Part shown: one piece after another, positions 53,766 through 63,004 of the stretch | How the letters are laid out: every line of letters starts with the position of its first letter | How positions within the stretch are numbered: the first letter of the stretch is position 1 | Origin: an uncultured Rhodospirillaceae bacterium | Lineage (GTDB): Bacteria > Pseudomonadota > Alphaproteobacteria > Rhodospirillales > Casp-alpha2 | Length of the DNA stretch: 64,000 nucleotides | Reading direction: 5' to 3' | Assembly: GCA_913030825.1 (NCBI GenBank) | Contig: CAJWCU010000013.1 | Coordinates: 1-64,000 of the forward strand | Notes under the pieces: model-generated | The model's database searches: none | Told to the model about the DNA's origin: nothing | What the model saw: the letters and a program-made list of their open reading frames with translations, nothing else | Position numbers and translations under genes: made by a program

Positions 53766-53982
53766 GATAGCAGGTCTCGGACCAGTCGAGCGCCGGATCG
53801 GCGTCGTCGGATCGGACCTGCGCCAGAATTTCTCGGGCGCGCCCTTTCGGGACTTGCGTCAGATGGTCGTCCGACGCGCTCCAGTAGAAATCCACATGGG
53901 CCTGATGGGCCAGGTGCGGGGGCGTGACCACGAAATAATCGGGGTCCAGACTGGAAACGTAGACAAGCAATTGGCGATGCAT
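53755..53982 (-). CDS. Small hypothetical protein
   Basis: A 75-residue protein, unrecognised, with no signal or membrane helix. An AGGAG Shine-Dalgarno sits ~9 nt before its ATG, and its 3' end overlaps the FliL-like gene by 11 nt, suggesting coupling. Aromatic/His-rich first half (HQAHVDFYW). Confidence 0.6.
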   Translation of the reverse strand: MHRQLLVYVSSLDPDYFVVTPPHLAHQAHVDFYWSASDDHLTQVPKGRAREILAQVRSDDADPALDWSETCYHAA

Positions 53983-54411
53983 GGGTTTGGGCTCCTAATC
54001 TTCCTTGCGGATGTTTTTTTAAGGAGAGGCAGGTGATGGCTTTGGCCCCATCGACCGAAGCCGACGCGGCAGTCGGTCTCCTAGTTATTGACCAGGCAAA
54101 CCGGCGATAGGGGGGCCGCTTTTTGATAGAGCGCCCGGTTGAAAGCCGCCCATTCGGAGGGAACGACGGCCGAGCCCCGCGAATGGGAATGTCGGCGGTC
54201 GGTGGGGGCGATGACGATGTCGCGGGCGTGAACGAGGTGCGCAATCATGGTCGGTCTCCTCTTGATCGAGTCAGGGGAATCCTGATCCTGAGGAGGAGTC
54301 TAAGCGACATGACGCTTCCCTGATATTGACCACAGGGAGAAGCCGGGCGGTTCAAAAGTATGGGGTGAAAATCGCCGGATTTCCGCGCCGAAAGGCGGGG
54401 CTACCGAGAAA
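53983..54411 (-). other. Sparse region holding one small ORF
   Basis: About 430 nt between two minus-strand genes. Apart from the 55-codon ORF at 54081-54248, I see no gene, palindrome or clear promoter. Confidence 0.5.
54081..54248 (-). CDS. Candidate 55-residue small protein
   Basis: ATG at 54248, stop TAG at 54081, with a strong GAGGAGACC ribosome-binding site. The product is rich in His/Arg/Ser (DRRHSHSRGS) with a hydrophobic C-terminus. No family recognised. The next gene's leader follows closely, so it may share a transcript with the 75-residue protein. Confidence 0.5.
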   Translation of the reverse strand: MIAHLVHARDIVIAPTDRRHSHSRGSAVVPSEWAAFNRALYQKAAPLSPVCLVNN

Positions 54412-55164
54412 TCAGTGGGCCTTGCTGTATTCGGTGCCCTGGGCCACGATCCAACGCAGCTCTTCCTTCATCAGATCGACGTGACGCGACGAGTCGGCCC
54501 GCAGCAGCGCCTGAATGATCGCCGTCTGCACGGGGGCCGGCATCTCGTGGAAGTTTTCCAGCATCAGGAACTTCACGCTGGGCCGTACGGTTTCCGACAT
54601 CAGCAGGCTGATGACCAATTTCTTGCGGATATCATTCCGCATGTTGCCGGCTTCGGTCAGTTGGAAGAATTCCTGCACGAAGTGACGCGGCGAGACGCTG
54701 CCGTCCATCAGGTTGTGCAGGTTCTGACGCAGCGCCGTCGTGTATTCGGCGCGGGTGCGGACGATGAACCGCGAGGTCTCACGCCGCAGCTTGGCGATGG
54801 CATTGGGATCGAAGGCGCTTTCGGTGATCAGCGACACCGCGTCCTTGACCGCCGCATGCTTGGTAATGTCGCCGACGATTTCGAACATGCCGGTGATCAG
54901 CGGCGTTTTGCGGCCGAGCGGCGACAGGCGCGCGGCGGCGGCCAGCGCCATCGGCGCTTCCGGGTCGCGGGCCGAGACCAGCGCCAGCGGCAACGGGTCT
55001 TCAAGCCCGCCCAGGTCGATCGTCGAATTCAGGAAGTTTTCCGGCGCCAGGAACTTGTCGCCGCCCGACGGTACGATCAGCGGCTCACGCTTCTTGTACC
55101 GCGTCTTGATATCCAGCGCCGTCTTGACGCCGTCTTCCGTCAAACCGAAGAGTTTCTGACTCAT
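54412..55164 (-). CDS. Conserved-looking protein of unknown function
   Basis: A 250-residue soluble protein, not recognised. Mostly alpha-helical, with no signal or membrane segment. Features: MSQKLFGLTEDGVKTALDI at the start and SRHVDLMKEELRWIVAQG at the end. Neighbours are equally uncharacterised. Confidence 0.7.
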   Translation of the reverse strand: MSQKLFGLTEDGVKTALDIKTRYKKREPLIVPSGGDKFLAPENFLNSTIDLGGLEDPLPLALVSARDPEAPMALAAAARLSPLGRKTPLITGMFEIVGDITKHAAVKDAVSLITESAFDPNAIAKLRRETSRFIVRTRAEYTTALRQNLHNLMDGSVSPRHFVQEFFQLTEAGNMRNDIRKKLVISLLMSETVRPSVKFLMLENFHEMPAPVQTAIIQALLRADSSRHVDLMKEELRWIVAQGTEYSKAH

Positions 55165-55250
55165 TCGTCCCTCGTCTACCCCTTGCCCGGGTCTTTAACG
55201 CCCCGTAACGGCTATCCTGCGGCACGGCCCCCCAGCCGTGATCTCCGCAA

Positions 55251-55718
55251 TCAGGAAACAGCCAGTCCCAGGCGGTCGTTGTCGACAGACCGGCCGCGGG
55301 CCACGCCCAGCATCCGATTGTCGTTGAACAGTTTACGGTTTCGCCAATTCAGGAACAAGCGAAGCCCTTCTTCCATATGCCCACGGTCGAACCCCAAATT
55401 GAACGCCTGCTGCTGCTGCAGATTGTCGCGCGCCCGAACGGTGCGGATCTGGCCCGGCAGGTCCATGTTGGGAAACATCGACGTGGCGACCACCGCTTCG
55501 CTGCCCTTGCGGTCCACCAGAGCGTCGAGAACCAGCGTCAGAAACGCGATCAGACGGGCGGGCATGCGGTCGTCGCCGCAACGCCAGGCCGCGACCGCGG
55601 CCGGCGAGGCGCCCAAAGCGCGCGCCAGATCAGCGGTGGACAGTCCCAATTCCGTCAATCCTCGAAACACCGGATAAACATCCCTATTCTCGGTCGTGCT
55701 TTCGGCGATGATGGTCAT
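55251..55718 (-). CDS. Helix-turn-helix protein
   Basis: A 155-residue protein. Residues ~24-45 (GLSTADLARALGASPAAVAA) look like an HTH, followed by a helical domain ending in RLGLAVS. It may be a DNA-binding regulator. Unassigned family. It starts 155 nt from the divergent ROK gene and may regulate it. Confidence 0.65.
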   Translation of the reverse strand: MTIIAESTTENRDVYPVFRGLTELGLSTADLARALGASPAAVAAWRCGDDRMPARLIAFLTLVLDALVDRKGSEAVVATSMFPNMDLPGQIRTVRARDNLQQQQAFNLGFDRGHMEEGLRLFLNWRNRKLFNDNRMLGVARGRSVDNDRLGLAVS

Positions 55719-55872
55719 CTGTTCGGCTCCTAGCGATTAGGCCTATGGTTGACCCAGTTCTAAGGTCCGAACGGTAAAAAAGTATTAACCTCGTTTACTT
55801 TTGAACATGACGACGGTCACAGGATGACGATTAATCTTTTCACCGCCCGAACACCGAAATGGGGAATGGGAA

Positions 55873-56787
55873 TTGCGCGCGGGTATTGACCTCGGCGGGA
55901 CCAAGATCGAAGGCATCGTCCTCGACACCGCGGGCACCGAAATCGCGCGCCGCCGGATCGCCGCCCCACGCGGCGACTACAGGGCGACGATTTCGGCGAT
56001 CCACGGCCTGATCGCCGATCTGGAAGCGGACAGCGGCGCCATCAGTCTTGTCGGTGTGGGTATCCCGGGAACGATCTCTCCGGCCACCGGTCTGGTGAAG
56101 AACGCCAACTCGACCTGGCTCATCGGTCATCCTTTCGACAAGGACCTGGAGACGGTCCTCGGCCGGCCCGTCCGCCTGGCCAACGACGCCAATTGCTTCG
56201 CCCTGTCCGAGGCTGCCGACGGTGCCGCGGCGGGCGCGGCCAGCGTGTTCGGTGTGATCCTGGGCACGGGCACGGGCGGTGGGTTGGTCCTGGACGGCAA
56301 GCCGCTCACCGGCATCAACGCCATCGCCGGAGAATGGGGGCACAATCCCCTGCCCTGGCCCACCGACGAGGACACGCCCGGCGTCCAGTGTTATTGCGGC
56401 CTGACGGGCTGCATCGAGACATATCTGTCCGGCCCCGGCCTGGCCCGCGATCACCGCGCGGCGACGGGCGAGGACCTAAGCCCGCCGGAAATCGCTGCCC
56501 GTGCCGCGAACGGCAACGCCGCCGCCGAAACAACCATGGCTCGGTACGAAGGCCGCCTGGCACGGGCACTGGCCTCGGTCATCAACATTGTCGACCCCGA
56601 GGTCATCGTGCTCGGCGGCGGCCTATCGAACTTGGATCGGCTCTACCACAACGTTCCGGGACAGCTCGACCGCTGGGTGTTCTCAGATACGGTGGCGACA
56701 CGTCTGGTGCAGAACCGGCACGGCGATGCATCGGGCGTCCGCGGCGCGGCCTGGCTCTGGACAATGAAATCGGACACCGCCCCGTAA
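55873..56787 (+). CDS. ROK-family sugar kinase
   Basis: A 304-residue ROK kinase (fructokinase/N-acetylglucosamine-kinase-like). MRAGIDLGGTKIEG binds ATP; the zinc site is GHNPLP plus CYCGLTGC near residues 155-180. TTG at 55873 is the start because no in-frame ATG or GTG precedes the canonical N-terminus. The sugar cannot be fixed. It phosphorylates a hexose in the cytoplasm. Confidence 0.87.
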   Translation: MRAGIDLGGTKIEGIVLDTAGTEIARRRIAAPRGDYRATISAIHGLIADLEADSGAISLVGVGIPGTISPATGLVKNANSTWLIGHPFDKDLETVLGRPVRLANDANCFALSEAADGAAAGAASVFGVILGTGTGGGLVLDGKPLTGINAIAGEWGHNPLPWPTDEDTPGVQCYCGLTGCIETYLSGPGLARDHRAATGEDLSPPEIAARAANGNAAAETTMARYEGRLARALASVINIVDPEVIVLGGGLSNLDRLYHNVPGQLDRWVFSDTVATRLVQNRHGDASGVRGAAWLWTMKSDTAP

Positions 56788-56893
56788 TTCCAGGTTTTAT
56801 CCATAAAATACAATCAATTAATTCAATTTACGGAAGTAATGCACGAAGGCAATACTGAGAGCCTGGGCAGTCAACCGTAGAAGGTCATGCGTC

Positions 56894-57148
56894 ATGGCTT
56901 GGTTGGTGATCGTTGTTTCTCTGGTCCTTCTGGGGGCCGCCGGTTTGCATCACCTGGGGCCCGCGTTCGCGGTGCTTCTGGGGACGGGCCTGCCGCTTGC
57001 GGTCATGGCGCTGATCTCGACGGGGGCCGGCGTCCGGCGGCTTCGGGCGGGCGACGTCACACAGGGGCTGGCGCTCGAGGCGCTGGGATTGGGCAGCGTC
57101 CTCCTGCTGGCCCTCATGGGCCGTTGGGCCTGGATAAATTACTTCTGA
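56894..57148 (+). CDS. Small two-TM membrane protein
   Basis: An 84-residue protein with two or three hydrophobic segments (AWLVIVVSLVLLGAAGLHHL, then ALEALGLGSVLLLALMG). No family recognised. AAGG lies ~11 nt before the ATG. Converges with the EipB gene. Confidence 0.6.
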   Translation: MAWLVIVVSLVLLGAAGLHHLGPAFAVLLGTGLPLAVMALISTGAGVRRLRAGDVTQGLALEALGLGSVLLLALMGRWAWINYF

Positions 57149-57164
57149 CGTCAGGCGCCCGGGA

Positions 57165-58004
57165 TCAACAGCCGCCCTTGAGGGACTCGATCTTGACCGG
57201 CGTCATGAGGATCGAAAAATCACTGAAGAACTGGATGATCTTCTCTGCAATGCCGTCCTCACGGTAATCGACCTGGAGTTCGAAGACAGGCGTGCCCTCA
57301 CCGCTTTCCTTGGAAAAGAACGCCGCCTGATAGCGCACCACCGGCACGTCGGACGCGAACCCGTTGTCGGCCAACAGTTTCTCCGCTTCGGTGTCGCGAT
57401 TCTTGGCCGCGACGAAATAGACGCTGGTGTCGTAAGGATTGTCCAAACTGCCGCCGTCGAACAAAGGCTGGGCGAAGGTCTTCTTGCCGGCATGGGCGGC
57501 GTTGAGGCTGGCCAGAAGGTGCGCCGTCGGAAACAGCGTGCCTTTCGGCAAGGTCATCGTCCGGGCGGTCTCACCGGTGAATTCCGCCGTGCCGCCCTTG
57601 GCGTCCAGGTTGGCCTTGCCCATCAGTTCTTCGGCCAGATGACCGTTGCGCTTGTGCACCAGCTTGTAGCCGTATTCACGGCTGTCCTTGGACTCCCAAC
57701 TATTGAATGTCCAATCCGTGCGCACGGGCGTTTCCTCGCCGAACAGAACGTCCATGACGATGCGGTTGTTGACGATCCAGCTTTCGCAAGCGTCCGAGAA
57801 CGAATACGCCATCAGCCCGCGGGCCGCCGTCGGCCCCACACCTTCGCGGCTCTGATTCAGGGTGATTTCATAAACCGCCCGATGGGCCACCAAATCGACC
57901 GCCCGGATCGCCGGTGCGCCGGCCGCCTGAACAAACGAAGGCAGCGTCAGGACGGAGATCGCCGCAGCCAGAACCACGGCCCGAAATATCCGGGAAATCG
58001 GCAT
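57165..58004 (-). CDS. eipB: EipB-like cell-envelope integrity protein (DUF1849)
   Basis: A 279-residue periplasmic protein with a Sec signal (LPSFVQAAG). VDLVAHRAVYEITL and the closing Cys279, paired in principle with Cys73, match the Brucella EipB family, whose disulfide links equivalent cysteines. It supports envelope integrity in alphaproteobacteria. Stands alone. Confidence 0.85.
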   Translation of the reverse strand: MPISRIFRAVVLAAAISVLTLPSFVQAAGAPAIRAVDLVAHRAVYEITLNQSREGVGPTAARGLMAYSFSDACESWIVNNRIVMDVLFGEETPVRTDWTFNSWESKDSREYGYKLVHKRNGHLAEELMGKANLDAKGGTAEFTGETARTMTLPKGTLFPTAHLLASLNAAHAGKKTFAQPLFDGGSLDNPYDTSVYFVAAKNRDTEAEKLLADNGFASDVPVVRYQAAFFSKESGEGTPVFELQVDYREDGIAEKIIQFFSDFSILMTPVKIESLKGGC

Positions 58005-58267
58005 GTGAAGGATCGCCTCTCAAGCACGCGTATTCACGAAAGATAGGCCTGAACAGAGCCCCTGTCCATCGCCCGCGGATCGGTGTTCCCCGGCATAAAT
58101 TGCCCGCGAGGCGGCAGAAATTGCCGGGTTACGGGGGCCAAGATGCCGGTCATGTTCCGTTAAGCATATGAAAAACCGGAAGTTGCCGTTTGGCCCGGGT
58201 CTTGCGTCTGAAATTCTTGAGAAAATGGATGTGGCGAAGCCCACATGCCGACGATTTGGAGGCACCC
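58005..58267. other. Gene-poor region, with a shared motif
   Basis: No gene, RNA or palindrome of note. It contains TCTTGAGAAAATGGA at 58215-58229, identical to a 15-mer beside the terminator at 49186, and a short hairpin at 58229-58246. Confidence 0.4.
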
Positions 58268-58354
58268 ATGACGGCGATAGAACAGACCCCGATGCCCGCA
58301 ACGAATAATCGCGCGACACCTCCCGACCGGGCCCCGGCCCGAAGGGTGGCCTGA
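58268..58354 (+). CDS. Candidate 28-residue small ORF
   Basis: ATG at 58268, TGA at 58352-58354, with TTTGGAGG just upstream as a strong ribosome-binding site. Thr/Pro/Arg-rich, no family. It may be a leader peptide for the 178-residue gene that starts 105 nt later. Confidence 0.35.
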   Translation: MTAIEQTPMPATNNRATPPDRAPARRVA

Positions 58355-58459
58355 TCGCGTTCATTTTCATTGCGGGATCCAGTGCCCCTGGCATGTAAGG
58401 GTCTCGGCACCTTCTGTTTCTCGAACGGATCGCGTTCGGACGAAGAAGGAGCCTTGCTC

Positions 58460-58996
58460 ATGGGAGCAGAACACCAACCTGTTTCATATCTGGATATTCA
58501 CTCGCAATCGCCGGCTATCGAGGCACCGATGACCAGCACCGGCCTGTCGTCGCGGGAACTTGTCCCCCTCACCCCTGCCCCCCCACCGGACGCCGTCGAT
58601 TGCGAAGGCGCGGAAACGCCGCCGGAAGAAACCCCGACCCTGTTCGGAAAGCTGACCGGTGGGCTGTCGCTTCGCGACCTGTCGCCGCGCCAGATGGCGG
58701 AGGTCAGCCTGGACCTCTATGCCGCCGGCGTCCTGGCCTATGAAGATTACGAACTCCTGGCGTTTCAACCCGAACTGCATCCCCAATACAACGACACGAT
58801 CGGTGCCCTAACCGGCGAGCCCGCAGGGCCCGACCGGGCGCGCGACTTCGTCTCGCAATGGGAGGAGCGGCTGCACTTCGAACAGCGCTACAATCCGCAG
58901 AACACCCGTCTGGTCCGGGAGACCGAGCGCATCGTGACGCTGCTTCAGACCCTCGACGGCCCGCCGGACGGCTCCGGGCGGACCTTGGCTGCCTGA
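58460..58996 (+). CDS. Hypothetical protein
   Basis: A 178-residue soluble protein, unrecognised. The first ~65 residues are Pro/Ser-rich and likely disordered; a compact part follows (LSPRQMAEVSLDLYAAGVLA). AAGGAG lies before the ATG at 58460. A terminator follows. Confidence 0.65.
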   Translation: MGAEHQPVSYLDIHSQSPAIEAPMTSTGLSSRELVPLTPAPPPDAVDCEGAETPPEETPTLFGKLTGGLSLRDLSPRQMAEVSLDLYAAGVLAYEDYELLAFQPELHPQYNDTIGALTGEPAGPDRARDFVSQWEERLHFEQRYNPQNTRLVRETERIVTLLQTLDGPPDGSGRTLAA

Positions 58997-59022
58997 GGTT
59001 TCCGACAGTCTCCGGACATGAA

Positions 59023-59053
59023 AAATCCCGGACGCAAGACGCGTCCGGGATTT
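59023..59053. terminator. Bidirectional intrinsic terminator
   Basis: AAATCCCGGACG (59023-59034) and CGTCCGGGATTT (59042-59053) are perfect 12-bp arms with a 7-nt loop, between convergent genes. T-runs flank both ends. Confidence 0.8.
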
Positions 59054-59085
59054 CCCTTAAATCGTTAAACCGGGGTAACCGGCGA

Positions 59086-60060
59086 TCAGCGCGTCATCGT
59101 CAAGGACGCCAGGCCCGGCCAATCGCGGGCCCGCAGCACCGCCCCCGCATCCGCTTGCTCAAGCGGCGCCGACTTGGCCGCCACGGACCAATCTTCGGGC
59201 GTCACACGGATCGCCCAGGTATCGGCGATACCCGCGCGTTTGATGCGATGGAAAATTCCAGCCCGTTCCTCGGACTTCAGCGGCCCGATCACGACGCGGA
59301 AGACGTCGCGCGCCTCGCGCCCGATCTTGCCGTGCAGAACCGCCGGGGACAGCCGATAGTGGGTCTGCATATGACGCTTGGCCCGGTCGCCGGCCCGGAA
59401 ACTGCCGATCACGTAGTAGAAGCCTGACAGGGGCTTGGCCGATGCCGTCGGCTTCACACCTTCCGGCAGAACCGCCGCCACCTGGGTCGCGGACGCCTCG
59501 AGCGGGATTTCACCCAACCGGGCGAATTTGACGAAGGGCCGGTCGGCACGCTCGGTACTCGGTTGCAGGGCTGCCATATCGACGCTGACCATGACCGGCA
59601 ATTCCACAGAAGAATTCGGCGACGCCTCGGTTCCGCCTGCGGTCTGGAATTCGGCGATCTCGGGTTCGGCGGGCAATTTCGCCGGCTCGACGGGGGATTC
59701 CGCGACTTGCGCCTCGATGGCTGCGAACCGAATGGCGCCCGGACGCCCCGGTGTACGGGACAGAGCCGCCCCTTTGGCCGACGGAGCAATATCGTCGCCG
59801 GATTGATCGGTGCCGGCGGCGGCGACCAAAACGCCGCTGTCGTCCGCATCGCGGCAAATCGTGTTTTCGTCGTCGGTAATCGCCCGGTGGAGGGCGCAAT
59901 CTTTGTGGGTAAGGGCGGAAATACCGTGATCGGTCAGCGATTTTTCCGTGGTGACCATAGAGAATACGTCGATGGCCCAGGACGCGACCTGGATGGGGAC
60001 CGGTAGAGCGCAACCGCCCAGAAGCGCGCACGCACCGACCACGAGAATCGACTTCCGCAT
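59086..60060 (-). CDS. SPOR-domain lipoprotein
   Basis: A 324-residue lipoprotein. The lipobox LLGGC puts Cys17 at the acylated position. The C-terminal SPOR domain (~residues 210-290, GFYYVIGSF, HGKIGREARDVFRVVIGPL) binds denuded septal peptidoglycan. The middle is Pro/Glu-rich. It likely localises to the septum or acts in envelope remodelling. Confidence 0.85.
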   Translation of the reverse strand: MRKSILVVGACALLGGCALPVPIQVASWAIDVFSMVTTEKSLTDHGISALTHKDCALHRAITDDENTICRDADDSGVLVAAAGTDQSGDDIAPSAKGAALSRTPGRPGAIRFAAIEAQVAESPVEPAKLPAEPEIAEFQTAGGTEASPNSSVELPVMVSVDMAALQPSTERADRPFVKFARLGEIPLEASATQVAAVLPEGVKPTASAKPLSGFYYVIGSFRAGDRAKRHMQTHYRLSPAVLHGKIGREARDVFRVVIGPLKSEERAGIFHRIKRAGIADTWAIRVTPEDWSVAAKSAPLEQADAGAVLRARDWPGLASLTMTR

Positions 60061-60191
60061 TTTGAAACCCCCAGTTGGGTCACCGGCAGCCGCACCGGTA
60101 ATTTCACCCCGTAAAATGGTTCACCCTGATTCCGTTTCGCTCCCCGGCCGTTGCGGCCAACCGAAACGGTTGTTGTTTGTTAACTATACTA

Positions 60192-60223
60192 CCGATTCGG
60201 TTATACCTGATCGCGCGAATCGG
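60192..60223. repeat. Inverted repeat upstream of the SPOR gene
   Basis: CCGATTCG (60192-60199) and CGAATCGG (60216-60223) are perfect 8-bp inverted arms, in the gap between aspS and the SPOR lipoprotein. A candidate operator. Confidence 0.35.
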
Positions 60224-60228
60224 GGGCC

Positions 60229-60246
60229 AGCTTTTTCTAAAAAGCT
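60229..60246 (+). terminator. AT-rich hairpin near aspS
   Basis: AGCTTTTT-CT-AAAAAGCT (60229-60246), followed on the plus strand by a T6 run after 60251. It may mark the end of a transcript in either direction; no plus-strand gene precedes it. Confidence 0.35.
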
Positions 60247-60299
60247 AAGCCTTTTTTATTCCTAATGGAATCATGGGTGGGTTGACGGAGGGAGAAATA

Positions 60300-62108
60300 C
60301 TACTCCTGCGATTCATTCCCCTGCCCGGCTGTCGCCTTTTTAGGCAGGGCAAGGCGCAGATGCAGTTCCTTAAGCCGCGAATCGGGCACCATGGAGGGTG
60401 CCCCCATCAACAGGTCCTGGGCCTGCTGGTTCATCGGGAAGGCGATGACCTCGCGGATGTTCGGCTCGTCGGCCAGCATCATGACGATGCGGTCGATGCC
60501 GGGGGCCGAGCCGCCGTGCGGCGGGGCGCCGAACTGGAACGCCCGGTACATGCCGCCGAATTCCTCTTCGACCGTTTCCTTGGAATAGCCGGCGATCTCG
60601 AAGGCCTTGACCATGATTTCCGGCTTGTGGTTCCGGATCGCGCCCGAGGACAGTTCGACGCCGTTGCAAACGATGTCGTACTGGAAGGCCAGGACATCCA
60701 GCGGGTCCTTGGTTTCCAGGGCTTCCAGGCCGCCCTGCGGCATGGAGAACGGGTTATGCGAGAAATCGACGCGGCCGGTTTCTTCGTTCAATTCGAACAT
60801 CGGATAGTCGACGATCCAGCAGAAATCGAAGCGGTCCTTGGCGATCAGGTCCAGGTCTTCGCCGGCCTTTGTCCGCGCGGCAGAGGCGAAGGAGGCGAAC
60901 TCCGACGGCACGCCTGCAACGAAGAATACGGCGTCGCCGTCTTCCAGACCCAATTCGGCCTTGAGCGCCATCGTCCGGTCTTCGCCGATGTTCTTGGCGA
61001 TCGGACCGGCGCCTTCGCCGTCGCGGAAGAAGATATAGCCCAGGCCCGGCTGGCCCTCGCCCTGCGCCCAGGAGTTCATCCGGTCGCAGAAGGCGCGGCT
61101 GCCGCCGGTCTTGGCCGGAATGGCATGGACGCGGACCTTGTCATTCTTTTCGATCATCCCGGCGAAGACCTTGAAGCCGGACCCCCGGAACGTTTCCGTC
61201 ACGTCGCACATTTCGATCGGATTGCGCAGGTCCGGCTTGTCGTTGCCGTACTTGAGCATGGATTCCTTGTAGGGAATGCGCGGGAAAGCGCCCTGAGTCA
61301 CGGCGCGGCCGTCGGCAAATTCCTCGAACACACCCGCCAGAACGGGCTCCAACGCCGCGAACACGTCGTCCTGGGTGACATAGGCCATTTCCAGGTCGAG
61401 CTGATAGAACTCGCCGGGCGAGCGGTCGGCCCGCGCGTCTTCGTCACGGAAGCAAGGCGCGATCTGGAAGTATTTGTCGAAGCCCGAAACCATCAGCAGC
61501 TGTTTGAACTGCTGCGGCGCCTGCGGCAGGGCGTAGAAATGGCCCGGATGGTTACGCGCCGGGACCAGATAGTCGCGGGCCCCTTCCGGCGACGAGGCGG
61601 TCAGGATGGGCGTCTGGATTTCCAGGAAGCCCTGATCGACCATGCGGCGGCGGATCGACGAGATGACCTTGGAGCGCAGGATGATGTTGGCATGCGGCTG
61701 TTCGCGGCGCAGATCCAGGAAGCGGTAGCGCAGGCGCGTTTCCTCGCCCAGGTCGGCATCGCCGAAGACCTGCAGCGGCAGCATTTCGGCGGCGCTTTCG
61801 ACGTGGAATTCGTCGATGCGGACTTCGATATGGCCGGTCGGGATCGCGGCGTTGATGGTTTCCTCGGACCGCTTGACCACCGGGCCGGTGATGGTGACGA
61901 CGCTTTCGGGCCGCACACCTTCGACCGCCGGGAACAGATCGCCGGACACGTCGATCACGCATTGCGTCAGACCGTAATGGTCGCGCAGATCGACGAACAG
62001 CAGATTGCCGTGGTCGCGTTTGCGGTGGACCCAGCCCGACAGGCGGACGGTCTCGCCGACGTTGTCTTCGCGCAGTTGGCCGCAGGTATGAGTACGATAA
62101 GCGTGCAT
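60300..62108 (-). CDS. aspS: Aspartyl-tRNA synthetase
   Basis: A 602-residue class II synthetase with an N-terminal OB fold ([20 protein letters not shown]), catalytic motifs and the bacterial GAD insertion. It charges tRNA-Asp, and in bacteria lacking AsnRS can also mischarge tRNA-Asn. Full length. Confidence 0.97.
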   Translation of the reverse strand: MHAYRTHTCGQLREDNVGETVRLSGWVHRKRDHGNLLFVDLRDHYGLTQCVIDVSGDLFPAVEGVRPESVVTITGPVVKRSEETINAAIPTGHIEVRIDEFHVESAAEMLPLQVFGDADLGEETRLRYRFLDLRREQPHANIILRSKVISSIRRRMVDQGFLEIQTPILTASSPEGARDYLVPARNHPGHFYALPQAPQQFKQLLMVSGFDKYFQIAPCFRDEDARADRSPGEFYQLDLEMAYVTQDDVFAALEPVLAGVFEEFADGRAVTQGAFPRIPYKESMLKYGNDKPDLRNPIEMCDVTETFRGSGFKVFAGMIEKNDKVRVHAIPAKTGGSRAFCDRMNSWAQGEGQPGLGYIFFRDGEGAGPIAKNIGEDRTMALKAELGLEDGDAVFFVAGVPSEFASFASAARTKAGEDLDLIAKDRFDFCWIVDYPMFELNEETGRVDFSHNPFSMPQGGLEALETKDPLDVLAFQYDIVCNGVELSSGAIRNHKPEIMVKAFEIAGYSKETVEEEFGGMYRAFQFGAPPHGGSAPGIDRIVMMLADEPNIREVIAFPMNQQAQDLLMGAPSMVPDSRLKELHLRLALPKKATAGQGNESQE

Positions 62109-62412
62109 CAGATCAAATCTCGTGGTTCGCGCGCGTCTGGGATGGCCCGGTCTGGCAATCGCGCGCCCTTCAATTGCATGTCGCCGATGTCCGGGAGAGG
62201 CAAAACGTCCGGGGTTTCTAGGCGCTCGGAGGGCGAAAATCCAGAGAGAATTTGCCGGAGGGGTTTGATCGCCCCCTCCCCTGACCGCGCCGAGTTTGAT
62301 CGAGAATCTGTGATAACGGAATTCCCAGGGCCGGTGTTATACTGCACTTGCGAAGACGGTCAGCGCCGACCAGAGACACCTATCCCCATCGGCCCCATCG
62401 GAGACTTTACCC
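62109..62412. other. Divergent region aspS / TPR gene
   Basis: About 300 nt. A candidate extended -10 for the plus-strand gene is listed separately; no clear aspS promoter, RNA or palindrome was seen. Confidence 0.4.
62335..62343 (+). promoter_or_regulatory. Candidate extended -10 promoter for the TPR gene
   Basis: TG-T-TATACT (62335-62343) matches an extended -10 with one mismatch, giving a ~63-nt leader. No good -35 is present, as is usual for this type. Confidence 0.35.
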
Positions 62413-62928
62413 ATGACCATGACTTGGCGTTCCCTCCTCCCCGTTCTGGCGCTCGGCGCCGTTTTGGCCCTGACGCCGCTATATGCCGCACAGCAGGCCC
62501 ATGCCGCCGGCAGCGATACCCCCACGACCGACGACAAAGACAAGGATAAGAAGGAAGGCAAGGCCTACCAGGAGATCCAGGACCTGTTGAAGAAGGCGCA
62601 GTTCGAGCCCGCGCTCGCCGCCTTGCTGCCCTATACCGAAGCCAATCCGGACGACGCCGACGGCTGGAACCTGCTGGGCTATACGTCCCGCAAGCTGGGC
62701 CATTACGACGTCGCGTTCGGCTACTACGAACGCGCCCTCGCGATCGAACCGAACCACAAGGGTGCCCTTGAATACATGGGCGAGCTTTACGTCGAGATGG
62801 GCCAGAAGGACACAGCCCTCGACCTGCTGGCCAAGCTGCAGCGCCTGTGTCCGCAGGGTTGCTCGGAACTGGCTCAGCTTCAGGGCTTCATCGACGGCTC
62901 ATCGGAAACGGCCCAGCGCGCCTGGTAA
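62413..62928 (+). CDS. Periplasmic TPR protein
   Basis: A 171-residue protein with a Sec signal (LTPLYAAQQAHAAG) and two to three TPR motifs (DGWNLLGYTSRKLGHYDVA, ALEYMGELYVEMGQKDTA). It would act as a periplasmic docking module. Partner unknown. A terminator follows. Confidence 0.82.
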   Translation: MTMTWRSLLPVLALGAVLALTPLYAAQQAHAAGSDTPTTDDKDKDKKEGKAYQEIQDLLKKAQFEPALAALLPYTEANPDDADGWNLLGYTSRKLGHYDVAFGYYERALAIEPNHKGALEYMGELYVEMGQKDTALDLLAKLQRLCPQGCSELAQLQGFIDGSSETAQRAW

Positions 62929-62953
62929 ACCGTTCCCATTCGACCGAATGCTT

Positions 62954-62981
62954 GAAGGCGGGCCCGGAGAGGCCCGCCTTC
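62954..62981. terminator. Intrinsic terminator after the TPR gene
   Basis: GAAGGCGGGCC (62954-62964) and GGCCCGCCTTC (62971-62981) form a perfect 11-bp stem with a 6-nt loop, followed by a T-rich tail (TTCATTTTC). Serves the TPR gene and probably also the convergent ATP-grasp gene. Confidence 0.85.
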
Positions 62982-63004
62982 TTCATTTTCGGGCCGCATC
63001 CGCG

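Noticed and set aside
60273-62549. Plus-strand open frame of about 758 codons opposite aspS
   Set aside because: aspS on the minus strand is unambiguous; the opposite frame is a shadow of its codon bias.
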